49,113 bases of DNA from an uncultured delta proteobacterium (lineage in GTDB: Bacteria; Myxococcota_A; Polyangia; Polyangiales; Polyangiaceae), in the NCBI GenBank assembly GCA_903892415.1, contig CAITIQ010000414.1:1-49113 (forward strand), given 5' to 3'. Shown here in pieces: positions 33,249 through 41,318 of the stretch. Position numbers and translations under genes: made by a program. The notes under the pieces were generated by a model. It searched no databases. It was not told the origin of the DNA and worked only from the letters and a program-made list of their open reading frames with translations. Every line of letters begins with the position of its first letter. Within the stretch, counting starts at the first letter, position 1.

Positions 33249-33902
33249 ATGAAGCGCACGCTTTGGTGTGTGGGTTGGGTGGTGATGGGATGTGCGGGGG
33301 AGCCAACGGCGGCTCCCTCCTCGGCGAGTGCCGTTAGCTCGGTGCCAGCAGCAGCCAGCTCGAGCGCTGCTCGCTCCGCGGTGGTGCCAGCGGAGCTGCG
33401 TGAGCGCGTGCTGGCCTTCTTCGACGATGTCGCGACCCGGCAGGCGGAGGCGATTCTTGCGGTGAACAAGCGTGGGCCGAAGAGCCGCTTGGCCTATGCA
33501 GAAGCGCTGATTCAAGCCAGCCCCGTGGCTTTCCCGCTGCACCAGGATCTGTTCAGCAAACACAAGCTGACCATGCCCGAGTTTCAACAGGCGATGGCAG
33601 ACGATGTCTTCAGCTCCGAGTGCATCGCACAGTTGCAGAAGAAGATCGAAGTCCCGTTGAAGAGCATCGATGCGACGTTGCCAGCGGATTCAGTAGAGGA
33701 TTGTGGGGCCCTGGCACGACGCACGATCGAACTGATGCAGACCGAAGCAACGCGCGGAGTTGGTCAAGCGCTCGCTCAGTCGGTCGTGAGCTGTATCGGC
33801 AGCCATCCCGCTCTCGCCGAGTGCCTACCGAAGCCAGGGGCCAAACCCGACTTGGCCGCCTACGACGCTTGCGTCGCGAAGTCGCAGCCACAGAAGAAGT
33901 GA
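33249..33902 (+). CDS. lipoprotein, 217 aa
   Basis: MKRTLWCVGWVVMGC is a short lipoprotein signal (Cys15). An Ala/Ser linker follows to residue 45. The rest is helical with paired cysteines (SSECIAQL, EDCGALA, VVSCIGSHPALAEC, YDACVAK), suggesting disulfides. The family is unknown. It follows the M28 lipoprotein by 42 bp and may be co-transcribed with it. Confidence 0.82.
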   Translation: MKRTLWCVGWVVMGCAGEPTAAPSSASAVSSVPAAASSSAARSAVVPAELRERVLAFFDDVATRQAEAILAVNKRGPKSRLAYAEALIQASPVAFPLHQDLFSKHKLTMPEFQQAMADDVFSSECIAQLQKKIEVPLKSIDATLPADSVEDCGALARRTIELMQTEATRGVGQALAQSVVSCIGSHPALAECLPKPGAKPDLAAYDACVAKSQPQKK

Positions 33903-33924
33903 GCGCGTGCGTCTCGGGGCGGCG

Positions 33925-34521
33925 TCAACGCTGGCGCCGGTACATCGCGTCGCTTCGAAGCACGTACTTGCGACCGCTCTCGAGAATGCAGCCTTCGTGC
34001 AACACTCTGTGAGAGAAGAGCAGCGCCTGCCCGCGTCTCGGTTCGACCTTGACCTCCCAATCGCAGAACGAGGTAGCGCCGCCCACGAAGCCTTCGTTCA
34101 AGTAGAAGAGGACGGTGAGCTCGCTGCACTCCGCATCGTTTTGATAGTGCCCGTCGAAGTGCGGGGCGAAGCGCTGGCCCGGGCTGTAGCGGTAGCCGCG
34201 GAACCGCGGGTTGAGTCCGACAGCGGTTCGCGGTTCATCACCGGCGCGTACTTGCTCCGGAAGCAGCTGTCGCAGCCGCTCGAATAGGTCGGAGGCGAGC
34301 GCCACGTCGTCGAAAATCACCCGGTCGTTGTTGCGAATATCGGGACGATCAACGAAGCCTCGCGACGTCGTGATGGGGGCGAAGCAGGGCGATAGCGACT
34401 CGATGCGCCCGATCAGCGTTTCGCATTCAGCGGCGCTGAGCACGTCGTCGACGACCGCGATGAAGGGCGCGCGTCGCAAGAAGAATGGGTCGGCTTGGTC
34501 GATGAGGTGGCGTACTTCCAT
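33925..34521 (-). CDS. 2-oxoglutarate/Fe(II)-dependent dioxygenase (prolyl 4-hydroxylase-like)
   Basis: The protein is 198 aa and probably cytoplasmic. The double-stranded beta-helix motifs are present: YSPGQRFAPHFDGHYQNDAE gives the iron ligands His121 and Asp123, and VLHEG near 175 gives the distal His. GRKYVLRSDAMY supplies the 2-oxoglutarate-binding Lys185. FYLNEGFVGGATSFCDWEVK is typical of the P4H-like subfamily. The substrate (protein or small molecule) is unknown. It is the last gene of a four-gene minus-strand operon (NrtR-type, SPFH, NAD-kinase-like, dioxygenase), 6 bp after the NAD-kinase-like gene. Confidence 0.9.
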   Translation of the reverse strand: MEVRHLIDQADPFFLRRAPFIAVVDDVLSAAECETLIGRIESLSPCFAPITTSRGFVDRPDIRNNDRVIFDDVALASDLFERLRQLLPEQVRAGDEPRTAVGLNPRFRGYRYSPGQRFAPHFDGHYQNDAECSELTVLFYLNEGFVGGATSFCDWEVKVEPRRGQALLFSHRVLHEGCILESGRKYVLRSDAMYRRQR

Positions 34522-34527
34522 GGTTCC

Positions 34528-35433
34528 TCAGGCAGCTAGGCGGAGGGAGTTGGGGGCACGATGGATCGTGAGAACTTGGCCGTAGGGCAGCTCGAGGTGG
34601 TCGCTCTCGATGCCGTCGCCGAAGCAGACTCCTCCGTCGTTCATCTCCGAGGCGATGGTCAGGTTGCCGGCCTCCTGAAGCAGCCCGTGCACGAGCTCGG
34701 CGCCCGAGGTGCGGCTCGGCCACGCTTCACGCACGAGGAAGACGAGGTCCTTCGAGTTCGGGCTGGGCAGCTCCGGGCAACCGGAGCGGCGCAGCGCGAC
34801 GCTGCGCGCCCAGCCGGTGCAGCCCGTGCCCGTGGCGATCAGGACGCCCGACGAAGATTGTCGCTCGCGCTGCTCGCCGACTCCCAACGTGTAGCGCGCG
34901 CTCTGGTGGGTGCGATGCCCAACGAAGATCTCGTTGAGCGCCAGCAAACTCGAGCCGTCCGCGAGCTCGGCGTGAACCATCGCACGCTCCTCGGTGGCCA
35001 GCGTTCCTCGTTCGAAGTCGGCGAGCAGGTCCCGCGTCGCCGCGGGCGGGTGGCGGACCAGCACCCCGGGAAACAGCTCCAGCGAAGGGTTCAGCCCGAT
35101 CACCGATTGGTTGCGCAGGTACTTGGCGACGTTGGCCACCAAGCCGTCTTGCCCTACCGCCAAGATCAGGTCTTCGGGCTCGAACAAGAAGCGGTCGAGG
35201 TCAGCGCGCGGCACGTTGGCTCGACGCCAATGCAGGGGAACGGCGTTCGATACTTGGTGCAGCGCTGCCTGCTGCAACTCATGTCGATCGAGCAGCGGCT
35301 CGACACGCTGACCCTGCGTCGCGAGGAAGAAGCTCGCTTGCGCCCGCGTCCCGTGCCGCAACAGCAGCGCCTCGTAGTCGCTGGGCCGGCTGACAATCAC
35401 CGCCCGCGGGGGCAACCTACCCTTGGTCGTCAT
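34528..35433 (-). CDS. NAD-kinase-like protein with altered GGDG motif
   Basis: The protein is 301 aa. The fold is recognisable from LILAVGQDGLVANVAKYL, where the NAD kinase GGDG is GQDG, then the NQSVIGLNP strand and LLALNEIFVGHRTHQSARYT with the conserved Asn-Glu. The phosphate-loop-like SGVLIATGTGCTGWARSV corresponds to the usual DG-x-x-x-x-TPTGSTAY. The first Gly of GGDG and the Tyr after the TGST loop are changed, so activity or substrate may differ. It overlaps the SPFH gene by ATGA (35430-35433) and is followed 6 bp later by the dioxygenase gene. Phosphorylation of NAD or a related substrate is a family-level guess. Confidence 0.78.
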   Translation of the reverse strand: MTTKGRLPPRAVIVSRPSDYEALLLRHGTRAQASFFLATQGQRVEPLLDRHELQQAALHQVSNAVPLHWRRANVPRADLDRFLFEPEDLILAVGQDGLVANVAKYLRNQSVIGLNPSLELFPGVLVRHPPAATRDLLADFERGTLATEERAMVHAELADGSSLLALNEIFVGHRTHQSARYTLGVGEQRERQSSSGVLIATGTGCTGWARSVALRRSGCPELPSPNSKDLVFLVREAWPSRTSGAELVHGLLQEAGNLTIASEMNDGGVCFGDGIESDHLELPYGQVLTIHRAPNSLRLAA

Positions 35434-36458
35434 GCGCCCTTGCCTTGCTCGAGCCGTTTGGCTTGTGCCCCGAGCACGCGCTCGAGCAACGCGCTCAAGC
35501 CGTCTGGAGACAGGCTCAAGTGCTCGATGGTGTGCAGCTTGCCCGCGAGCTCGCGAGCCGCGAGGCCCATCAACATCGCCGGCGGCAGGGTGCGGTGGAT
35601 CTCCATGCGCTCTCGCTCCGCGACCACGCGAGCCTCCTCGAGCAGGCGGATGCTCTCGGCCTGGGCCGCCGCGTTCACACGGACGTTGGCTGCTGCGCCC
35701 TCCGCCTCGATGCGCTTCGACTCCGTCTGCTCGCTGGCGCGCTTTCGCTCGTTCTGGCCGCGCTGCGCGATCAGCGTTTCTTCACGCTTGGCCATCTCGA
35801 TCTGGGTGGACATCTCGTTCTCCTGAATCGCGCGCTCCTTCTCCACCGCCAACGCTCGGCGTTGAAACGTCGCCTCGTCGGCCGACTGCTGGATACGCTC
35901 GCGGGTGGGCATTTGCAGCGCCTTCTCCATCTCGGGTGTGGGCGCCACCGAGCCGATCCGCGTGCCGACGATCTCAAGGCCCAGGCCCGTCAGCGTCTCG
36001 TCCGCAAGCAGTCCCTCATGGATGCGCTCCCGCAGCGTAGCAACGCCGTCTTCCAACAGCCTCGCGAGCGGCCGCTGCGCTAGGGCGGTCGAGGCCAGCT
36101 GCTGAGCGAGCTCCTTCACGACGAGCGCCAGCCGGTCGAGCGGGTCCCGCAGGTATCCGCCGCTCTTGGTGTTCAAGGAGAAGTCGATGCGCTGTGCCAA
36201 TCGCTCCGGATCGTTGACGCGATAGGTGACCACCCCGTTGACGGTGATCTCCTGAAAGTCGAGCGAACGAGATCGGAAGCAGAAGGTCAGATCTCGATCA
36301 TCGAGGGGGACCTCAGCGATGCTTGCGCCGAGCGGTGAGAACCAGAAGGCGAGGCCTGCGCCGCCGAGCTTCTTCTGGCCTGCTTTCCAGAGCAGGATGT
36401 AGTTGGTTGGTTCCGCCCGTAGGTGACGAAAGAACGGAACGCTCTTGATGGTAGCCAT
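35430..36458 (-). CDS. soluble SPFH/band 7 domain protein
   Basis: The protein is 342 aa. It starts MATIKSVPFFRHLRAEPTNY with no hydrophobic N-terminal anchor, unlike most stomatin or flotillin relatives. The SPFH core (about 25-180) shows VPLDDRDLTFCFRSRSLDFQ, then VNGVVTYRVNDPERLAQRID. A coiled coil with many Glu, Arg, Gln and Ala residues (about 190-290, ATFQRRALAVEKERAIQENE) follows, as in flotillins. It probably forms oligomeric scaffolds in the cytoplasm. It sits between the NrtR-type regulator (15-bp gap) and the NAD-kinase-like gene (4-bp overlap). Confidence 0.9.
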   Translation of the reverse strand: MATIKSVPFFRHLRAEPTNYILLWKAGQKKLGGAGLAFWFSPLGASIAEVPLDDRDLTFCFRSRSLDFQEITVNGVVTYRVNDPERLAQRIDFSLNTKSGGYLRDPLDRLALVVKELAQQLASTALAQRPLARLLEDGVATLRERIHEGLLADETLTGLGLEIVGTRIGSVAPTPEMEKALQMPTRERIQQSADEATFQRRALAVEKERAIQENEMSTQIEMAKREETLIAQRGQNERKRASEQTESKRIEAEGAAANVRVNAAAQAESIRLLEEARVVAERERMEIHRTLPPAMLMGLAARELAGKLHTIEHLSLSPDGLSALLERVLGAQAKRLEQGKGA

Positions 36459-36473
36459 GTTCGCAATCTCCCT

Positions 36474-37208
36474 TCAAAGCGCTGAGCGCTTCACGAATCG
36501 ATAAAGCTCCGCCGGGCGATGGAGCACCTCGCTCTCACGCGCACCGGTGGCTTCGAGCAGCCCGGAGGCCAGCATGCGCCGCCGAAACGAGTCCTTGTTG
36601 AGCTCCTCGCCGCGCACCGTCTCGTGGATGTCTTGCAGCGCGCGCAAGGTGAACTCTTGCGGCAGGAGCTGGAAGCCGATGGGCGTGTAGTCGAGCTTGC
36701 CGCGGAGTCGCTTGATCGCCAGGCCGATCACGTCGGCGTGGTCGAGAAAAAGCTTCCGTGGGGCAAGCGACGCATCGCGAACCTCGACGGGCCCACCCGT
36801 CTCCCCAGACCAAGGAACTTCGACCGGCAGCTGCAGCGCAGTCGCGCGGCCAAAGCGGGCGGCGTCGAGCAACGCGTAATACGCCACCGCGATCACCCGA
36901 CCTCGCGGATCGCGTTTGGGGTGGCCGAACGTGTACAGCTGCTCCAGGAAAACCTGACTCAGGCCCGCCTTCTCGCGCAGCAGCCGCGCCGCGGCTTCCT
37001 CCAGCCCCTCGTCGATCCCTACGAACCCACCGGGCAACGCCAGGGACCCTTTGCTGGGCGCGATCGTCCGCTCATACAAAAGGACGGACATTCTCCCGCT
37101 GGCCACGGTCAGACAAACAACGTCAACCGCGACCGAGGGCCGCGGATAGTCCGCGAACGCACGCGGTTTCGCCGACGTTGGCGGCTGGGCCTTGGCACTT
37201 ATCTTCAT
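36474..37208 (-). CDS. NrtR-type regulator: Nudix-like domain plus winged HTH
   Basis: The protein is 244 aa. Residues 20-150 form a Nudix fold (YPRPSVAVDVVCLTVASGRM, SLALPGGFVGIDEGLEEAAA). The catalytic REUxEE part of the Nudix box is changed to RLLREK, so hydrolysis is probably lost, as in known NrtR regulators that use the domain to sense ADP-ribose-type ligands. The C-terminus has the NrtR winged helix (FTLRALQDIHETVRGEELNK, then SFRRRMLASGLLEATG and RPAELYRF). The family regulates NAD metabolism. It is first in the four-gene operon, with an inverted repeat over its promoter and start codon. Confidence 0.88.
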   Translation of the reverse strand: MKISAKAQPPTSAKPRAFADYPRPSVAVDVVCLTVASGRMSVLLYERTIAPSKGSLALPGGFVGIDEGLEEAAARLLREKAGLSQVFLEQLYTFGHPKRDPRGRVIAVAYYALLDAARFGRATALQLPVEVPWSGETGGPVEVRDASLAPRKLFLDHADVIGLAIKRLRGKLDYTPIGFQLLPQEFTLRALQDIHETVRGEELNKDSFRRRMLASGLLEATGARESEVLHRPAELYRFVKRSAL

Positions 37209-37247
37209 GGTGCATCTAAGTTATATGCACCGTGAAGATAAGGTCAA
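37201..37247 (-). promoter_or_regulatory. promoter and 15-bp inverted repeat, candidate NrtR operator
   Basis: On the minus strand TTGACC (37247-37242) and TATAAC (37225-37220) are 16 bp apart. ATCTTCATGGTGCAT (37201-37215) and its inverted copy at 37225-37239, with one mismatch, flank the -10 box with a 9-bp centre. The predicted start point is only about five bases from the ATG at 37208, so the leader would be very short or absent. Autoregulation of the operon is likely. Confidence 0.65.
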
Positions 37248-37258
37248 GGGACGGACTG

Positions 37259-37297
37259 CAGGGAGGGGGTCAGCGAACGCCTCCGGCTCGCTCCCTG
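37259..37297. terminator. inverted repeat, possible terminator of the 37322-38161 gene
   Basis: CAGGGAG (37259-37265) and CTCCCTG (37291-37297) are inverted around a GC-rich 25-bp loop. It lies just past the stop of the minus-strand gene ending at 37322. No T-run follows, so Rho-independent termination is uncertain. Confidence 0.25.
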
Positions 37298-37321
37298 CGT
37301 CGACCCCAGCTCAGCCGGAGA

Positions 37322-38161
37322 TCACTGACGGCGCAGATGCACGTCCACAACGGCGCCTTGCGTGACCTGGCCGTGCTCGTCGAGGGTGCGGAAGGCAGCG
37401 CGCTCGACCTCGCAGTTGCCGCGATCGTCGCAGCGGCGGTCGATGCCGTAGGCGAGGTCGATGGCGAGCAGCTCGAGCGAGGCGGGCGAAAGCTCGGCGG
37501 GCTCGCTGCTGCGCGAGTGGTCGGCGTCGCGCCAGATCAAGAGCTCGCTGAACTTCGAATCGGCGGAGTCGATCACTCCGTCGTGGTTGTCGTCGAGCGC
37601 GCCGAGCGCGATGAAGCCGTTGGGCGCGAAGCCGTCTCCAACCTGCGTGGCCGAGCCGAAGAGCTCAGCGCCGTGGTCGATGGCACCGTTTTGGTTAAGG
37701 TCGAGCGCCAGCCAGGGCGTGGCTGAGGTCGGCCAATCCGTCTGCACGCTGGTCTCGCTTTCACGCGTCAGGTTGAAGGTCGCGCCAGGCTCCGAGGTGA
37801 AGCTCACCGCGCGCTGATCGAAGGACAAAACGAGCGGGGTATTGCAATCCACGTCCTCGTCGAGGTCGGCCCAGGGCGCCGGACACTCGCACTCCGGCGA
37901 AAACTCGATGTAGCAGCACTCGGTCCAGGTCTCAGCGCCGTCCTCGTCGAGGAAGCAGTACTGAATCTCGTCACCGTACTCTCCGCATACTCGGTCGGGG
38001 GTCGCGCACGGGGTGTAGCCGTTGATGGTGCCGTCATCCTCCTCGCTATCCTCCTCGCTTTCCTCCTCGCTTTCGAGGTCACCCGAGATGGTGGTGCCGC
38101 AGCCAATGGCGGTGCTGAGACTGAAGAGGAAGAGCAGCGAGGAAGCGAAGCGGGTGGTCAT
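37322..38161 (-). CDS. lipoprotein with EF-hand-like calcium sites
   Basis: ATG 38161 gives MTTRFASSLLFLFSLSTAIG followed by Cys21, a lipoprotein signal; the frame is open to 38335. An acidic ESEED tract follows. A Cys-rich part (TPCATPDRVCGEYGD, ECCYIEFSPECECP) precedes EF-hand or dockerin-like loops: DLNQNGAIDHGAELF and DDNHDGVIDSADSKF, then WRDADHSRSSEPAEL. Such loops bind Ca2+ in many secreted proteins. The C-terminus is beta-like (AFRTLDEHGQVTQGAVVDV). The role is unknown. A 143-bp gap separates it from the tandem lipoprotein pair upstream; I see nothing else in that gap. Confidence 0.82.
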   Translation of the reverse strand: MTTRFASSLLFLFSLSTAIGCGTTISGDLESEEESEEDSEEDDGTINGYTPCATPDRVCGEYGDEIQYCFLDEDGAETWTECCYIEFSPECECPAPWADLDEDVDCNTPLVLSFDQRAVSFTSEPGATFNLTRESETSVQTDWPTSATPWLALDLNQNGAIDHGAELFGSATQVGDGFAPNGFIALGALDDNHDGVIDSADSKFSELLIWRDADHSRSSEPAELSPASLELLAIDLAYGIDRRCDDRGNCEVERAAFRTLDEHGQVTQGAVVDVHLRRQ

Positions 38162-38304
38162 GCTGAGCCACTTGGCAAGCCTTGGGCCAAGGCTCAACGC
38201 CTCGCGGCGCCGTTGTGACCGCCATGGATTGCGAAGAAAACGTTGGGCTGTGTGCCACGGTCTGCCAATCCTCGGACCGAGCGGTCGGGCCGAGCCTGCC
38301 TGTG

Positions 38305-39753
38305 TCACGGAAGGGCGCACGCGCAGGCGTCGCAACCATCGTTCGGATTGTCGTTGGCGTCATCGCAGGCTTCGCCATCTTCGACACAACCGTTGCCGCA
38401 TTGGGCGGGGCCTTGCGTTGAGCAGGGCGAAGGAGGCTTGCGCCAGCGGTAGACGCGCTTGTCGGCCCCGAACAGTAGATAGTCCGGATTGGAGGCGTCT
38501 ACCGCAACGATGGGTAAGCCATCAACGCCGAACAGACTGGTGATGATCTCGCCGGTGCTGGCGTTGAGCACCTGAAGTGCGTCGGGGGAGCCGAGCACGG
38601 TTGCGTACAGGAAGTCGCTGTCGGCATCGGCGGGCCAGGTCACGCTGCTGAATTCGGTAACGGGGTGTGGTCCGCTAGCAAGGGTGCAGCGGCTGATGCG
38701 CTGGATGGGGCCTTCTGCGCCGTCGGGGTCGAAAGTGCCAACGAAGACGCCGGCGCCGGAGACCGCCAAACGGTTGGGGTTGTTGATGGGGGGAGCGGTA
38801 GCGACGCACTCGACGGGGAACGGATCGGCCGATGGGTCGAAGCGGTAGACGCAGGCGTTGTCGAAGCCGGCACCGCCCCAGGTGTTCCACCACAGTGAGC
38901 CTTCGGTGGGATCAAGGTCGAGCCCCAGCGGATTGAGCTCGTCGGGCGCATCGTAGAGGCCGGCGAGCTCGGCTGGGCAATCTTGTTGGTTGGTCTCGAG
39001 GCAGTCGCGGTTCACGCGTTGGAGACGTTCGTTCGAGACGTCCTGATCTTCAACGAAGTAGAGGCGATCTTGCGAGGGTTCGTTGTTGGGGACGATCACT
39101 GCGCCGTTGACGCGCGCGCCGCCGGTAAGCACGCGAGGGGGGGAACAGTCGACTCCAGTGTCGTTGATTGAGCAGACGTTGATGCAGCTGTCCTCACTTG
39201 CGTCGACGTCGCAATCCTGCACCTGACCAAAGTAGTAAACGTGGTCCACTCCGCCGGTGGCGAGGAAGCCCACTCCGGGGTCGTCGATCTGTGCGATGGC
39301 CGGCAAGGATCCGTCGCCCTGGTCGAAGCCCAGCGGCCAGACGGAGAGCCGATCCGCAGACGCGAACCCCGAGCTCGAGTGCACCGCGACGTGCCCAACG
39401 TTTTGACCTTCGCTGCTGCCGCGGATGAAGGCGACGCCCAGCACGTCTTCGGGCGCTTCGGCGCTCACGACCGAGCAGAAGCCGTCCGGTTCACAGCTGC
39501 TACCGGGGCCGCAATAGTCTGGGTCGTCGCATCCTACGTTGCTGGCGTTGCCCGCTCCGCCGAAGCCGCCGTTCCCTCCGGCTCCGCCCGGAAGCCCGGC
39601 GCCGGCACCTCCGCCTCCTGGCCCACCGCCGTTGCCAGTGTTGCCGCCGGTCGCGCCGGTCTGTCGCAGGGCGTCGGTGTCGAAGAAGAGGCTGCAGGCG
39701 TTGATGGCGGCGCAGGCGGTAAAAAGGAGGAACAGGCGAGGTGCGGTCATCAT
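38305..39753 (-). CDS. propeller-like lipoprotein with Cys-rich repeat, copy 2 of tandem pair
   Basis: ATG 39753 overlaps the upstream TGA as ATGA; the frame is open to a TTG at 39786. The signal ends in AINAC. A Gly-rich linker precedes a beta-propeller-like body (about 100-430) with VGHVAVHSSSGFASADRLSV, YFGQVQDCDVDASEDSCINV, NPLGLDLDPTEGSLWWNTWG and LQVLNASTGEIITSLFG. The C-terminus has the myxobacterial Cys-rich repeat CGNGCVEDGEACDDANDNPN followed by DGCDACAC. It is very similar along its whole length to the gene immediately upstream. The function is unknown; it is exposed at the envelope. Confidence 0.87.
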   Translation of the reverse strand: MMTAPRLFLLFTACAAINACSLFFDTDALRQTGATGGNTGNGGGPGGGGAGAGLPGGAGGNGGFGGAGNASNVGCDDPDYCGPGSSCEPDGFCSVVSAEAPEDVLGVAFIRGSSEGQNVGHVAVHSSSGFASADRLSVWPLGFDQGDGSLPAIAQIDDPGVGFLATGGVDHVYYFGQVQDCDVDASEDSCINVCSINDTGVDCSPPRVLTGGARVNGAVIVPNNEPSQDRLYFVEDQDVSNERLQRVNRDCLETNQQDCPAELAGLYDAPDELNPLGLDLDPTEGSLWWNTWGGAGFDNACVYRFDPSADPFPVECVATAPPINNPNRLAVSGAGVFVGTFDPDGAEGPIQRISRCTLASGPHPVTEFSSVTWPADADSDFLYATVLGSPDALQVLNASTGEIITSLFGVDGLPIVAVDASNPDYLLFGADKRVYRWRKPPSPCSTQGPAQCGNGCVEDGEACDDANDNPNDGCDACACALP

Positions 39754-41189
39754 GGCAATGGCAAGGCGCACTGACAGCCGTCGCAACCGTCAGTTGGGTC
39801 GTTGTTCGCGTCGTCGCAGGCTTCCTTTTCCTCGACACAACCGTTGCCGCATTCGGGCGCCGACTGCGGGCAGGGCGGGGGAGGCTTGCGCCAGCGGAAG
39901 ATGCGATTGCCCCTTGCAAACAGCAGGAAGAACGGATTCGAGGCGTCCACCGAGCTGATCTCAGCGCCAGCTTCGCCGAAAAACGTAGTGATGACCTTAC
40001 CAGTGCTGGCGTTGAGCACCTGAAGCGCGTCAGCGCTGCCGAGGACGGTCGCATACAGGAAGTGGGCATCGGCATCTGCGGGCCAGGTCACGTTGCTGAA
40101 CTCGGTAAGCGGGTGTACGCCGCTAACGGTGCAGCGGCTGATCCGCTGAATGGGGCCGGGCTCCGTCCCATTGCCGAGGGTGCCGACGAAGACGCCGGCG
40201 CCGGAGACCGCCAAACGGTTGGGCTTGTTGATCGGGGGAGCGGTCGGGACACACTCGATGGGATTGGCTTGGAACTGGAAGCGGTAAACGCAGGCGTCTT
40301 CATCGGGGTCGCCGGTCCAGGTGTTCCACCAAAGTGAGCCGTTGGAAGGATCGTAGTCGAGCCCAAGGGGATCGAGCACGTCGGGCGCGTCGTAGTTGGC
40401 GGCGAACTCGGCCGGGCAATCCTGTCGGTTGGTCTCTAGGCAGTTGCGGTTCACGCGCTGGAGGCGTTCGGTCGCTGCGTCTGCGGATTCGAGGAAGAAG
40501 ATACGGTCCTGCGTGATGCTGTCGGCGGGTACCACCACCGCGCCGTTGACGTGCGCGCCGCCGGTGAGCACGCGAGGAGCGTTGCAGTCGACTCCAGCAC
40601 GCTCGATCGAACAGACGTTGATGCAGCTGTCGTCGTTTGCGTCGACGTCGCAGTTTTGAAGCTGGCCAAAGTAGTAAACGTGGTCTGGCCCGCCGGCCGC
40701 GATGAAGCCCACGCCGGGATCGTCCACCTCTGAAGTGCCCGCCAAGGATGCATCGCCTTGCTCGAACCCCAGCGGCCAGGCAGAGAGCCGGTCCTGAGAC
40801 CCGAACCCCGAACTCGAGTGCGCCACAACGTGACCCGCTGTCTGCTCCAGCGCGGGTCCTCGGACAAAAGCTACACCCATGACGCCTTCGGGTGCATCGG
40901 CGCTTACGAGCGAACAGAGGCCGTCTGCCTCGCAGGTGCTGCTGGGTCCGCAATCATACCCCGGAATTCCGCAGTCATTCGCCCCACCGCTCCCTCCCTC
41001 CCCACCGCTGCCGCCCGCGGGACCACCGCCCGCCGGGGCGCCGCCGGTAGTTCCACCGGTCCCACCGGTCCCACCGTTTCCAGCCGTGCCACCGTTTCCG
41101 CCGTCCCCGTCGTAAAGCAAGATGCAGCCAGCATTCGTCAACGCAGCGACTACGGCGCTGAGCAGCAGGCAACGGCCAAGCAAGTTCAT
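39750..41189 (-). CDS. propeller-like lipoprotein with Cys-rich repeat, copy 1 of tandem pair
   Basis: The protein is 479 aa, with the signal MNLLGRCLLLSAVVAALTNA followed by Gly-Cys. The linker is Gly/Thr/Ala-rich. The body shares with copy 2 the blocks HSSSGFGSQDRLSAWPLGFE, YFGQLQNCDVDANDDSCINV, DPLGLDYDPSNGSLWWNTWT, INKPNRLAVSGAGVFVGTL and LQVLNASTGKVITTFFGEAG, and it ends ECGNGCVEEKEACDDANNDP. The identity is high (clearly over half by eye), so this is a recent tandem duplication. It is translationally coupled to copy 2. Confidence 0.87.
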   Translation of the reverse strand: MNLLGRCLLLSAVVAALTNAGCILLYDGDGGNGGTAGNGGTGGTGGTTGGAPAGGGPAGGSGGEGGSGGANDCGIPGYDCGPSSTCEADGLCSLVSADAPEGVMGVAFVRGPALEQTAGHVVAHSSSGFGSQDRLSAWPLGFEQGDASLAGTSEVDDPGVGFIAAGGPDHVYYFGQLQNCDVDANDDSCINVCSIERAGVDCNAPRVLTGGAHVNGAVVVPADSITQDRIFFLESADAATERLQRVNRNCLETNRQDCPAEFAANYDAPDVLDPLGLDYDPSNGSLWWNTWTGDPDEDACVYRFQFQANPIECVPTAPPINKPNRLAVSGAGVFVGTLGNGTEPGPIQRISRCTVSGVHPLTEFSNVTWPADADAHFLYATVLGSADALQVLNASTGKVITTFFGEAGAEISSVDASNPFFLLFARGNRIFRWRKPPPPCPQSAPECGNGCVEEKEACDDANNDPTDGCDGCQCALPLP

Positions 41190-41248
41190 GGGCGTAGAGG
41201 CTAGTGTGTGGGACGTTGGTGTCAGTTGCTACACGTCGCTGCGTCGCC

Positions 41249-41305
41249 CCAAACCCGGCCCGCTCGGCCGCTGCTAACCAAACCCGGCCCGCTCGGCCGC
41301 TGCTA
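41249..41305. repeat. 29-bp direct repeat, two copies
   Basis: A 28-bp GC-rich unit beginning CCAAACCCGGCCCGCTCGG occurs at 41249-41276 and again at 41278-41305, period 29. It lies in the 129-bp gap between the divergent lipoprotein and nucleotidase-like genes and ends 13 bp before the nucleotidase start codon. There are only two copies and no spacer, so it is not a CRISPR. Confidence 0.9.
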
Positions 41306-41318
41306 GCCTGCCGCCTTC

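Noticed and set aside
41249..41305. CRISPR array
   Set aside because: Only two abutting copies without spacers; no cas genes in the window.
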